A DNA stretch of 64,000 bases from Pseudomonas mendocina (GTDB lineage Bacteria > Pseudomonadota > Gammaproteobacteria > Pseudomonadales > Pseudomonadaceae), in the NCBI RefSeq assembly GCF_900636545.1, contig NZ_LR134290.1:4092001-4156000 (forward strand), written 5' to 3'. Below, piece after piece: positions 37,947-46,946 of the stretch; within the stretch, counting starts at the first letter, position 1, and every line of letters begins with the position of its first letter. A program made the translations under genes and the position numbers. The notes under the pieces were generated by a model. The model was not told the origin of the DNA, searched no databases, and worked only from the letters and a program-made list of their open reading frames with translations.

Positions 37947-39293
37947 TCAGTCGAGTTTGTTCAGCACATCGCCGACGGCATTGAACACGCGGTCGAGGTC
38001 TTCGATCTTGGCGTTGAAGGTTGGGCCGAACTGCAGGGTATCGCCACCGAAGCGCACGTAGAAACCGGCCTTCCACAGGGCCATGCCGGCCTCGAACGGA
38101 CGAATCACGGCGTCACCGTCACGCGGGGCGATCTGCAGCGCGCCAGCCAGGCCGCAGTTGCGGATATCGATGATGTGCTTGGTGCCCTTCAGGCCATGCA
38201 GCGCGGCCTCGAACTTGGGCGCCAGCTCGGCGGATTGCTGGATCAGGTTCTCGCGCTTGAGCAGCTCCAGCGTCGCCAGACCAGCGGCACAGGCCACCGG
38301 GTGCGCCGAGTAGGTGTAGCCGTGGGTGAACTCGATCATATGCTCCGGCGATGGCTGCTGCATGAAGGTGTTGTAGATCTCGCTGCTGGCGATCACCGCC
38401 CCCAGCGGGATGGCGCCGTTGGTGATCTGCTTGGCGACGTTCATCAGGTCCGGGGTCACGCCGAAGAACTCGGCACCACTCCACTTGCCCATGCGGCCGA
38501 AGCCGGTGATCACTTCGTCGAAGATCAGCAGGATGTTGTGCTGGGTGCAGATTTCGCGCAGACGCTGCAGGTAGCCCACCGGCGGCACGAGGGCGCCAGC
38601 CGAGCCTGACATCGGCTCGACGATCACCGCAGCGATGTTGGAGGCGTCGTGCAGCTCGATCAGCTTGAGCAGTTCGTTGGCCAGCTCCACGCCGCCAGTT
38701 TCGGCCATGCCCTTGGTGAAGGCCATGCCCGGCTGCAGGGTGTGCGGCAGGTGATCGGCATCCATCAGTTGGCCATACATCTTGCGGTTGCCGCCGATGC
38801 CACCGAGGGCGGTGCCGGCGATATTGACGCCGTGGTAGCCACGGGCACGGCCGATGAAGCGGGTCTTGGAAGCCTGGCCTTTCAGGCGCCAATAGGCCTT
38901 GGCCATCTTCACCGCAGTGTCGGCGCACTCGGAGCCGGAGCCGGTGAAGAATACATGGTTGAGATCACCTGGCATCAGGTCGGCAACCTGCTCGGCCAGC
39001 TTGAACGACAGCGCATGGCCGAACTGGAAACCCGGCGAGTAGTCGAGGGTACCGAGCTGCTTGGCCACGGCTTCCTGGATTTCCTTGCGCGAGTGGCCGG
39101 CGCCGCAAGTCCACAGGCCGGACAGGCTGTCGTAGACCTTGCGACCCTGGTCGTCGACCAGCCAGCTACCCTCGGCACCGACGATCAGTCGCGGGTCACG
39201 CTGGAAGTTGCGGTTGGCGGAGAACGGCATCCAGTGCGCATCCAGCTTGAGCTGGCTGGCCAGGGACGGGGTTGCGGTCTGCGGCATGTTCAT
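37947..39293 (-). CDS. bauA: Beta-alanine (omega-amino acid):pyruvate aminotransferase
   Basis: A 448-aa class-III PLP-dependent transaminase transferring the amino group of beta-alanine to pyruvate, giving malonate semialdehyde. Seen: FTGSGSECADTAVKMA (PLP phosphate binding), ARGYHGVN, IFDEVITGFGRMGKW (PLP-pairing Asp) and the PLP-Lys in NVAKQITNGAIPLG. Upstream of bauC in the same direction and divergent from a bauR-like regulator. Confidence 0.92.
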   Translation of the reverse strand: MNMPQTATPSLASQLKLDAHWMPFSANRNFQRDPRLIVGAEGSWLVDDQGRKVYDSLSGLWTCGAGHSRKEIQEAVAKQLGTLDYSPGFQFGHALSFKLAEQVADLMPGDLNHVFFTGSGSECADTAVKMAKAYWRLKGQASKTRFIGRARGYHGVNIAGTALGGIGGNRKMYGQLMDADHLPHTLQPGMAFTKGMAETGGVELANELLKLIELHDASNIAAVIVEPMSGSAGALVPPVGYLQRLREICTQHNILLIFDEVITGFGRMGKWSGAEFFGVTPDLMNVAKQITNGAIPLGAVIASSEIYNTFMQQPSPEHMIEFTHGYTYSAHPVACAAGLATLELLKRENLIQQSAELAPKFEAALHGLKGTKHIIDIRNCGLAGALQIAPRDGDAVIRPFEAGMALWKAGFYVRFGGDTLQFGPTFNAKIEDLDRVFNAVGDVLNKLD

Positions 39294-39326
39294 CGGGGTG
39301 GCCTCGGCAGTGGCGGCGTGATCGGG

Positions 39327-39385
39327 AGCAATGTGGGAGGGGCTTTGGCCGCGACTGTCGCCGCTGAAGCGCCTCCCACAGATAC
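39327..39385. repeat. REP-type inverted repeat
   Basis: TGTGGGAGGGGCTTTGGCCGCGAC and the inverted GTCGCCGCTGAAGCGCCTCCCACA arm pair imperfectly in the bauA-bauR divergent region. Confidence 0.7.
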
Positions 39386-39471
39386 AGCGTCTGTTGCCAG
39401 CAAAGGTGCCACGGGCATAGAGTCAGTAAAACAATACTCTTCTTATCTTCAGTTCAAGGCCTACTAAACAA

Positions 39472-40389
39472 ATGAGCAGCCGCCGTCCCGATCCGCTGGC
39501 CCAGGTCAGCGACTTTGAAATCCGCCTGCTCAAACTGTTTCGCAGCGTGGTGGAATGTGGCGGTTTTTCTGCGGCGGAAAGCGCCCTGGGCATCGGTCGC
39601 TCGGCCATCAGCCAGCAGATGAGCGACCTGGAGCAACGCCTCGGCCTGCGTCTGTGCCAGCGCGGGCGCGCCGGCTTCGCCCTGACCGAGGAAGGTCGCG
39701 AGGTGTACCAGAGCACCCTGCAACTGCTGGCGGCGCTGGAGAGCTTTCGCACCGAGGTCAACGGCCTGCACCAGCACCTGCGCGGCGAACTGAACATCGG
39801 CCTGACCGACAACCTGGTGACCATCCCGCACATGCGCATCACCAATGCTCTGGCGCGCCTCAAGGTGCAGGGGCCGGACGTGCGCATCAACATCCGCATG
39901 ACGCCGCCGTCGGAGGTGGAACAGGGTGTGCTCGATGGCCGCCTGCATATCGGCGTGGTACCGCAGGTCGGTGCCCTCTCCGGCCTGGAGTATCAGCCTC
40001 TGTACGACGAGCGCTCGCTGCTCTACTGCGCCGTCGGCCACCCGCTGTTCTATGTCGATGACCAACAGCTTGAAGACGAAAGACTCAACGCGCAGGAAGC
40101 CATCGCCCCGACCTTTCGCCTGCCGCCGGAAGTACAGAACCACTACCAGGTACTGAACTGCACGGCCAGCGCCTCGGATCGCGAAGGCATGGCCTTCCTT
40201 ATTCTCACCGGCCGCTACATCGGCTATCTGCCCGACCACTATGCCCAGGCCTGGGTACAGCAGGGCCGCCTGCGCGCGCTCAAGGCCAGCAGCCGCTTCT
40301 ACGACATCAACCTGGCTGCGGTCACGCGCAAGGGACGTCGCGCGCACCTGGTGCTGGAGAGCTTTCTGGAAGCCCTGGCCGAAGCCTGA
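39472..40389 (+). CDS. bauR: LysR-family transcriptional regulator (BauR-like)
   Basis: A 305-aa LysR-type regulator. The winged helix-turn-helix (about 16-75) contains FRSVVECGGFSAAESALGIGRSAISQQMSDLEQRLG; a periplasmic-binding-like effector domain occupies the rest. Divergent from bauA, the classical arrangement for the beta-alanine activator BauR. Confidence 0.85.
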   Translation: MSSRRPDPLAQVSDFEIRLLKLFRSVVECGGFSAAESALGIGRSAISQQMSDLEQRLGLRLCQRGRAGFALTEEGREVYQSTLQLLAALESFRTEVNGLHQHLRGELNIGLTDNLVTIPHMRITNALARLKVQGPDVRINIRMTPPSEVEQGVLDGRLHIGVVPQVGALSGLEYQPLYDERSLLYCAVGHPLFYVDDQQLEDERLNAQEAIAPTFRLPPEVQNHYQVLNCTASASDREGMAFLILTGRYIGYLPDHYAQAWVQQGRLRALKASSRFYDINLAAVTRKGRRAHLVLESFLEALAEA

Positions 40390-40646
40390 ATCGCGCACCA
40401 TGGAAGCGCACGGGCACCATGATCGGGCATGACGTTTTGCTCGGGCGCAACGTCATGCCCTGGGGCCCGGTGTAGCGATGCGACATGAAGCGCAACGTCA
40501 TGCGCCTTGCCGTCAGCACCACGTCGCCATATAAATGACGGCAAGTTTCTTGCTGGCAAATAGCCAGAAAGGCTTGCACCGCCGCCATTCTCCGCTGCCC
40601 TGGCCGTCTGCCTGGTTGTCGCTCCCCCTGGTTCTAGAGGCTCACG
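40390..40646. other. Intergenic region with a 12-bp inverted repeat
   Basis: No gene. It contains perfect arms GGGCATGACGTT (40425-40436) and AACGTCATGCCC (40449-40460) with a 12-nt loop, and a further GCGCAACGTCATGCG copy at about 40491. It could be an operator, a terminator of bauR or a repeat. Confidence 0.55.
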
Positions 40647-42644
40647 ATGTTCTTCTTCAATCCGGTTCTAACCTTGATGAACCGCGCACGTTATGCCCAC
40701 AAATTCCTGCTGATCTTCGCCGTGTTCATGCTGCCCTACTGCTGGCTGTCGGTAAGCAAGCTGCTCGACGTCAATGCCACGCTGGAGCAGTCGCAGCATG
40801 AGCTAGAGGGCCTGCAGACCCTCGAACAGTATCTGCCGGTGTATCGCCAGGCCCTGGAGCAGGCCGGCATGCACGTGATCGGCTACGCGCGCAACAAGGA
40901 TGACGCCAGGCAGGAGATCGAGCGTCGCAGCCAGGCTTTCGTCGGCGCTATCGCGAACCTGAATGCCAGCCTCGAGCAAGGCTCGTTCGCCGACATGAAA
41001 CTGGCCGAAAGCGACCCCGGGTTCAACGCCGACAAGAAACTCTCGGTGCAGGGCCTCAGCTCGCAGATGATCGAGCACGTCGCCTCGGTGCACGACCTGG
41101 GCGCCAACATGCGCGAGATCGCCGCCATGTCCAAGTTGAGCCAGGACAGCAACCCGCGCATCTACCGCAACATCGACCTGCTGCTCAATCAACTGCTGCC
41201 GCTGTACGAAGTGCTGACCCAGACCCGCACCTATGCCGGCTACATGACCGCCTACGGCTTCCTCGAATCCTCGTCGCGTTCGGCCATCACCAACCAGCTC
41301 AGCACCCTGCAACGCTACGCCGGCGGCATCGAGGCCAAGGGCAACGCCGAGGCCCAGCAGTTGATGACGAGCGCCGCGCGTGATGCCGCCGAGCAATACA
41401 AGCGCGAAATCGTCGATACCTATACCCAGAGCGGCTACTTCGACCAGAACGCAGTGGAACACTGGCTGCAGCGCTACGAATCCTATGCGCCGCAGGCAGC
41501 CGAGCTGGACAAGGCCGCGAGCCTGCTGCTGGAGGAAACTGCCGGACTGCTGCAGGCTCGCACCGACGCCAACCTGCGCGAGCTGATGCTGTGGGCCGGT
41601 GCATTGCTGGTGGTGATCGCCCTGCTGGTGTACCTGTTCATCGGTTTCTACCTCTCGGTACGGGGCGCCATTCGCGACCTCACCAGCGCCACCCGGCGCA
41701 TGGCCGAAGGTGACTTGCGCCAGCGCGTGCAGACCGCCGCGCGTGACGAACTGGGCGACCTGGCCCAGGACTTCAACGAAATGCAGACGCGTATGAGCGA
41801 ACTGATCGCCCAGGTCGCACGTTTCTCCGAAACCACCCTGGACAAGGCGCAGAGCGTCAGCGACAGCGCCTCCACCAGCCAGCGCAGCGTCGAGCGTCAG
41901 GCCAATGAACTGGAGCTGATCGCCACCTCGATGAGCGAGCTGGTCAGCAACGTCCAGGAGGTCAGCCAGAACTCCCACGTGACTGCCGACAAGGCCAATA
42001 CCGCGGGCGAGAAATGCCGTGAAGGCCGCGTGCAGGTTGATCACGCCGTGTCGCGCATCAATCAGCTGTTCAGCGAGATGGACGACTCCATCGGCGCCAT
42101 CACCTCGGTAGAAAAGGAAAGCGAAGAGATCGCCAAGGCCGTCGACCTGATCAAGAGCGTCGCCGAACAGACCAACCTGCTCGCGCTCAACGCCGCCATC
42201 GAGGCCGCCCGTGCCGGCGAACAGGGCCGCGGTTTCGCCGTGGTCGCCGACGAAGTGCGCAGCCTGGCCATTCGCTCGCACGAACTGACCGGCGAAATCG
42301 ACCAGACCATCGGTCGCCTGCGCCAGCAGGTCGGCAGTGCGGTGAAGACCATTCGTGGCAGCCACCAGAGCGCGGCGCAGAGCGTCGAGCAGATCACCCT
42401 GACGGCAAATATCTTCGAGCAGATCACCGGCAGCATGGATCAGATCATCGACCACAACATCCAGATCGCCTCAGCCGCCGAGCAGCAGGCGGCGGTGGTT
42501 CAGGGCGTCGAGCAGAACACCCTAGAGATCAAGAGTCTCAGTGACAGCAACGCCCACGAAGCGCAAAGCACGGTGAACGTCAGCGACGAGCTGACTGGCA
42601 TGACTCGCGACCTGCACGGCCTGATCGCCAACTTCAAGGTGTGA
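40647..42644 (+). CDS. Methyl-accepting chemotaxis protein with a helical sensor domain
   Basis: A 665-aa chemoreceptor. TM1 lies at about 20-37, followed by a mostly helical periplasmic region of roughly 270 residues without Cache signature and TM2 at about 312-335. HAMP and the signalling hairpin with [21 protein letters not shown] complete it. Ligand unknown. It is not next to che genes. Confidence 0.92.
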   Translation: MFFFNPVLTLMNRARYAHKFLLIFAVFMLPYCWLSVSKLLDVNATLEQSQHELEGLQTLEQYLPVYRQALEQAGMHVIGYARNKDDARQEIERRSQAFVGAIANLNASLEQGSFADMKLAESDPGFNADKKLSVQGLSSQMIEHVASVHDLGANMREIAAMSKLSQDSNPRIYRNIDLLLNQLLPLYEVLTQTRTYAGYMTAYGFLESSSRSAITNQLSTLQRYAGGIEAKGNAEAQQLMTSAARDAAEQYKREIVDTYTQSGYFDQNAVEHWLQRYESYAPQAAELDKAASLLLEETAGLLQARTDANLRELMLWAGALLVVIALLVYLFIGFYLSVRGAIRDLTSATRRMAEGDLRQRVQTAARDELGDLAQDFNEMQTRMSELIAQVARFSETTLDKAQSVSDSASTSQRSVERQANELELIATSMSELVSNVQEVSQNSHVTADKANTAGEKCREGRVQVDHAVSRINQLFSEMDDSIGAITSVEKESEEIAKAVDLIKSVAEQTNLLALNAAIEAARAGEQGRGFAVVADEVRSLAIRSHELTGEIDQTIGRLRQQVGSAVKTIRGSHQSAAQSVEQITLTANIFEQITGSMDQIIDHNIQIASAAEQQAAVVQGVEQNTLEIKSLSDSNAHEAQSTVNVSDELTGMTRDLHGLIANFKV

Positions 42645-42800
42645 CGGGTACAGCCGTGGGCCACCCCTGCCCCACGGCAGCCAACGCAAGGTGACGCGCC
42701 CGACGTAAACGGGCTTTTTCACGCCGTGACGCTTGTCACCCAGCCAAGGCTGGGGTATCTGTGCAATCGCTCGGCTCCCTGATCAGTTCGGAATCACCCC

Positions 42801-43463
42801 ATGACCTTCGAAGTCCCCGCCCACAGCGCCACCGGCAAACCCGCCGGGCGCATTCGCCAGAAGAACGAAGAAGCCATCATCAAGGCTGCCGAAGAAGAGT
42901 TCGCCCGGCACGGCTTCAAGGGCACCAGCATGAACACCATCGCGCAGAACGTCGGCCTGCCCAAGGCCAACCTGCATTACTACTTCAACAACAAGCTGGG
43001 GCTGTACCTGGCGGTGCTGAGCAACATCCTCGAACTGTGGGACAGCACCTTCAACAACCTCAGCGTCGAGGATGATCCGGCCGAGACGCTGGAGCGCTAC
43101 ATCCGCGCCAAGATGGAGTTCTCCCGGCGCCAGCCGAAGGCCTCGCGCATCTTCGCCATGGAAGTGATCAGCGGCGGCGACTGCCTGTCGCAATACTTCA
43201 ACCAGAACTATCTGGACTGGTTCCGTGGTCGTGCCGCAGTGTTCGAAGGCTGGATCGCCGCCGGCAAGATGGACCCGGTCGATCCGATCCACCTGATTTT
43301 CCTGCTGTGGAGCAGCACCCAGCACTACGCCGACTTCGCCTCGCAGATCTGCCGCGTGAAGCAGTGCTCGCGCCTGACCAAGCAGGACTTCGAGGAAGCT
43401 GCCGACCAACTGGTACAGATCATTCTCAAGGGCTGCGGCCTGACACCCGCTGCCAAAGCCTGA
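42801..43463 (+). CDS. TetR-family transcriptional regulator (RutR-like)
   Basis: A 220-aa repressor-type protein with an N-terminal TetR helix-turn-helix (IIKAAEEEFARHGFKGTSMNTIAQNVGLPKANLHYYFNNKLGLY in two blocks, about residues 25-68) and a C-terminal ligand domain of the RutR/YcdC type. RutR-like proteins sense uracil or purine catabolites, so it could control the purine cluster downstream. That is inference. Its stop overlaps the start of the YigZ gene. Confidence 0.87.
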   Translation: MTFEVPAHSATGKPAGRIRQKNEEAIIKAAEEEFARHGFKGTSMNTIAQNVGLPKANLHYYFNNKLGLYLAVLSNILELWDSTFNNLSVEDDPAETLERYIRAKMEFSRRQPKASRIFAMEVISGGDCLSQYFNQNYLDWFRGRAAVFEGWIAAGKMDPVDPIHLIFLLWSSTQHYADFASQICRVKQCSRLTKQDFEEAADQLVQIILKGCGLTPAAKA

Positions 43464-44047
43464 TGGCCTTCACCCTGCTCGGACCTTGCGAATACCGCGA
43501 GGAGATTCGCAAGAGCCGCTTCATCGCACTCGCCGCGCCGGTTGCCAGCGCGGCGGACGCACAGGCCTTCATCGACAGCCACAGTGACCTGGCCGCCTCG
43601 CACAACTGCTGGGCGTGGAAAGTCGGCAACCAGTACCGTTTCAACGACGACGGCGAGCCGGGCGGCACCGCTGGCAGGCCGATACTCGCCGCCATCGAGG
43701 GGCAGGATTGCGATCAGGTCGTGGTACTGGTGATCCGCTGGTACGGCGGCATTCAGCTCGGCACCGGCGGGCTGGCCCGCGCCTACGGCGGCAGCGCAGC
43801 GAAATGCCTGCAAGCTGGCGAGCGCCGTGAGCTGGTGGTGCGCCAATCCTTCACCTGTCATTTGCAGTTCGCCGAACTGCCCCTGTTCAAGGCACGCCTG
43901 AACGAGTTCGACAGCCTGATCGAGAGCGAGAATTACGACGCCACCGGCGCACGCCTGCAACTGGCCGTGGCGCCAGCCGAACATGCGGCGCTGGAACGCT
44001 TGCTGGGCGATATCAGCCGTGGCCGCGAGAGCCTGCAAGCGCCATGA
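43463..44047 (+). CDS. YigZ/IMPACT family protein
   Basis: A 194-aa protein with the UPF0029/IMPACT fold: KSRFIALAAPVASAADAQAFI and FNDDGEPGGTAGRPILAAIEG are the family signature. Function uncertain (possible translation-related or nucleotide-binding role). The ATG at 43463 overlaps the TetR stop by one base, supporting translational coupling; an upstream in-frame extension is rejected. Confidence 0.9.
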   Translation: MAFTLLGPCEYREEIRKSRFIALAAPVASAADAQAFIDSHSDLAASHNCWAWKVGNQYRFNDDGEPGGTAGRPILAAIEGQDCDQVVVLVIRWYGGIQLGTGGLARAYGGSAAKCLQAGERRELVVRQSFTCHLQFAELPLFKARLNEFDSLIESENYDATGARLQLAVAPAEHAALERLLGDISRGRESLQAP

Positions 44048-44589
44048 AGCGAACGACCGCTGCACTGCTGCCGCTGCTATGGCTGGCCCTGCCGGCCCAG
44101 GCCGAAATACAGGAGCAGTTGCAGGAGCAGTACTACGACCTGCATGTAACGTCCGGCGAGTCCCTCAGCCGCGCCATCGACCAGGCCTCGCCGATTCGCC
44201 AGAACGGCCAGATCTACCACGCCTACACCCGTTGGCAGGTGCAATGGAATTTCTGGTGGCGCGAGCAACGCGACGGTCGCTGCCAGATCGACCTCACCCG
44301 CACCCAGCTGAACGCCACCGTCACCCTGCCCCGCCTGGGCGGTGGCGACGCGCAGCAGCGCCAGCGTTTCGAACAGTACCTGAATGCACTGCGCGAGCAT
44401 GAGCTGGGCCATTACCGCATCGGCCAGGCTGCCGCCGCCGAGATCGACGCCGCCCTGCTGCAAACGCCCGAATACCCCAGTTGCGCCGAGCTGCAACAGC
44501 AGGCCAACCAGCGCGCCAATGCCATCCTGCAGCGACGCGGCAGTACGACCAGCAGACCGGCCATGGCCGTAGCCAGGGCGCCTGGTTGA
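44044..44589 (+). CDS. Exported DUF922 Zn-dependent protease-like protein
   Basis: A 181-aa secreted protein: signal peptide about residues 1-20 (LPAQAE), then a DUF922 domain with the metal motif HELGH (119-123). The WQVQWNFWWREQ and CQIDLTRT blocks precede it. It overlaps the YigZ stop (4 bp), so TetR-YigZ-DUF922 form one tightly packed operon. Confidence 0.87.
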   Translation: MKRTTAALLPLLWLALPAQAEIQEQLQEQYYDLHVTSGESLSRAIDQASPIRQNGQIYHAYTRWQVQWNFWWREQRDGRCQIDLTRTQLNATVTLPRLGGGDAQQRQRFEQYLNALREHELGHYRIGQAAAAEIDAALLQTPEYPSCAELQQQANQRANAILQRRGSTTSRPAMAVARAPG

Positions 44590-44642
44590 CGGAATAAGTG
44601 CGCTATCCTGACTCACCGTTCTCATCTCTCATGGAGCCTGAC

Positions 44643-45329
44643 ATGACTGCCTCCCGATCCATCCTGATCATCGGTGCCTCGCGCGGCCTCGGCCTTGGTC
44701 TGGCCGGTGAATTCGCTGCCCAGGGCTGGGCCGTGACCGCTACCGTGCGCAGCGCTGCGCAACAAGCGCCGCTGCAGGCACTGCCCGGCGTACGTGTCGA
44801 GCAACTGGAGATGACCGATCCAGACAGCCTCGAACAGTTGGCCAAGCGCCTGAGCGGCCAGCAGTTCGACGTCATCTTCGTCAACGCTGGCGTTGCCGGT
44901 CCCGACCACCACAGCACTGCCCAGGCCAGCGCCGAGGAAATGGGTCAGCTGTTTCTGACCAACGCCGTCGCCCCGCTACGCGTGGCCGAGCGCCTGCTGC
45001 CGAACCTGGCCGCCGGGCACGGGCTGATCGTATTCATGAGTTCGATCCTCGGCAGCATCGAGACCGGCGCCGGCCTGGGCATGCCGCTGTATGGCGCCAG
45101 CAAGGCCGCGCTCAACCACCTCGCGCAGTGCTTCGTACGTACTCAGGACAACCCAAAGCTCGGCGTGCTGCTCATGCACCCGGGCTGGGTACGCACCGAC
45201 ATGGGCGGCGCCGACGCGCCGCTGGATATCGACAGCAGTTGCAAGGGCATGGTCCGACAGGTCAGCGCCGCCGTCGGCCAACCCGGCCTGCGCTATCTCG
45301 ACTTCGAGGGCAATGCGCTGCCCTGGTAA
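44643..45329 (+). CDS. SDR family oxidoreductase
   Basis: A 228-aa short-chain dehydrogenase with GASRGLGLGLA near the N-terminus, VNAGVAG, a catalytic Ser in IVFMSSILGSIE and YGASK. It belongs to the C-factor/sniffer-like small SDR group; substrate unknown. The ATG at 44643 follows TGGAG. Confidence 0.88.
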   Translation: MTASRSILIIGASRGLGLGLAGEFAAQGWAVTATVRSAAQQAPLQALPGVRVEQLEMTDPDSLEQLAKRLSGQQFDVIFVNAGVAGPDHHSTAQASAEEMGQLFLTNAVAPLRVAERLLPNLAAGHGLIVFMSSILGSIETGAGLGMPLYGASKAALNHLAQCFVRTQDNPKLGVLLMHPGWVRTDMGGADAPLDIDSSCKGMVRQVSAAVGQPGLRYLDFEGNALPW

Positions 45330-45394
45330 GCCTCAGCGCTGGATATCGGCCTGCCACCAGGCAGGCCGTGCAATTGTGTTGGAGAAGAATAACG

Positions 45395-45829
45395 ATGGAA
45401 GTAAACATCGGTAATGACCCAGCGTTGATCCGCCTGGCTCAAGGTATCCGCTATCAGGTCTTCACATGTGAACAACGGATTCCTGCGGAGCTGGACCTCG
45501 ATGGACTGGATGAAGAGTCCTACCATGCGCTGGCGATAGAACAGGGTGAGCCAATTGCCATGGCCCGCCTAACGCTGAAAGAGGACGGGTCTTCTACCAT
45601 CGCCAGGGTGGCGGTCAGTGAGGCTTATCGGAGCGCAGGAGTTGCTTCGGCCGTTGTCCAGGCATTGATGCAGCATGCGCAAGAGATAGGCGCCACCTCC
45701 ATTGAGCTTCATGCGCACAGCCACCTGAAAGGCTATTACGAAAAATTCGGGTTTGAGTTCATCAAGGAAGTTGAAATCGTCGGCGAACATCAGCTCATTG
45801 AAATGCGACGCCAACTCGCACGCACATAG
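45395..45829 (+). CDS. GNAT family N-acetyltransferase
   Basis: A 144-aa acetyltransferase. The acetyl-CoA-binding region is RVAVSEAYRSAGVASAVVQALMQHAQ (shown in two blocks, about 72-97), followed by HAHSHLKGYYEKFGF typical of GNAT motif B. Substrate unknown. It has slightly lower G+C than its neighbours. The RBS is GGAGA before the ATG at 45395. Confidence 0.87.
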   Translation: MEVNIGNDPALIRLAQGIRYQVFTCEQRIPAELDLDGLDEESYHALAIEQGEPIAMARLTLKEDGSSTIARVAVSEAYRSAGVASAVVQALMQHAQEIGATSIELHAHSHLKGYYEKFGFEFIKEVEIVGEHQLIEMRRQLART

Positions 45830-46005
45830 CGGCTAAGGCGATAGCTCCCAGGCACCAGCGTGAGGGCAAGAGCGCGACGCTCTGCGTCGCTACAGTGCCA
45901 GATGCGCCGGCGCGCTCAACCAGCGCGCCACGATATTCGTATAATCAGCGCCCTAAACACTCGCAGGATGCGAGCCTCCCACAGCCATTATCCGGGACCA
46001 GGTCA

Positions 46006-46566
46006 ATGGACAACCTGTATCAGCCGCCCAAAGCCGAACTGCTGGACGAACAATCGCCCTCCCGTAACGCCTTCTTCGTCACCTCAGAGAAAAAACTCTA
46101 TCTGCTGAATTTCGCCACCTTCGGCCTGTACTCCCTCTACTGGTTCTACAAGCAGTGGGATAGTCAGCGCGCCACGATGCTGCCGAAACACATCATGCCG
46201 GCGGCACGTTCACTCTTTCAGATTTTCTACACCCACTCGCTGTGCCGCCTGATCAGCGAGCGCCAGCAGCGCCAGGGGCTGGGATCATGGGATTATTCGG
46301 GCACCGCCTGGCTCTATGTCCTGTTGCTCTTCGTCAGCAATGGCCTGTCACGGGTGGATATCCAGAACGGCGCTCTCGACCTGCTGCTATTGCTCGGCTG
46401 CGTAATGGCGCCAGCCCTTCCTCTGGCGCAGATCCAGCGACAGGCCAACCAGGCCAGCGGTGATGAGGATGGGCAGAGCAATGCACGGATCAGCGGCCAG
46501 AACCTGCTGTTCATCATTCCCTGTGCCTTGCTGTGGATGCTGGCTGTGGTGGGCATCTTTATCTGA
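46006..46566 (+). CDS. Inner-membrane protein, function unknown
   Basis: A 186-aa protein starting MDNLYQPPKAEL with about four hydrophobic segments (about 30-46, 99-113, 122-138 and 168-186). The NFATFGLYSLYWFYKQW block resembles DUF4234-type membrane proteins. The ATG at 46006 follows AGGTC. Confidence 0.72.
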   Translation: MDNLYQPPKAELLDEQSPSRNAFFVTSEKKLYLLNFATFGLYSLYWFYKQWDSQRATMLPKHIMPAARSLFQIFYTHSLCRLISERQQRQGLGSWDYSGTAWLYVLLLFVSNGLSRVDIQNGALDLLLLLGCVMAPALPLAQIQRQANQASGDEDGQSNARISGQNLLFIIPCALLWMLAVVGIFI

Positions 46567-46946
46567 CGCTCGAATACAGACGTTGCACGGCCAAGATATA
46601 AGGATTGGTTGACACCAGTGCCCCATCATCACCACACACGCTGGGCATCACGGCGCTTAATCCAGGCGACCTGCCACCGGGAGGTCGCCTGGCTGGGGTG
46701 TCGCGCACCACACAAGGCTTTAGCGCTGCGAATCGCGGCTGAAGCCGCTCCTACACGAGTGCGCCCATAACGTAGTAGCCGCACGTACAAATACGGTGCA
46801 TCTACCACTTCGCACGCAGGAGCGCGCACCAATGGTGGGCACCCCAAAACTCGTGGCCGAGGGCGAGCCTCGTGCCAGCGCATTTTCTGACTCCATGGCC
46901 AGGTTTTTGCTTTAGCCCCGCTCAGTTATCTCCATGAGCGCTTTCC
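46567..46946. other. Intergenic region with a REP-type sequence
   Basis: 380 bp without a credible gene. A single REP-type half, ATCGCGGCTGAAGCCGCTCCTAC, lies at about 46733-46755. The rest likely carries the promoter of the ABC transporter operon; no clear boxes were recognised. Confidence 0.5.

Noticed and set aside
43307..43462. N-terminal extension of the YigZ-family protein
   Set aside because: It lies inside the TetR gene in another frame; the ATG overlapping the TetR stop matches the conserved N-terminus of the family.
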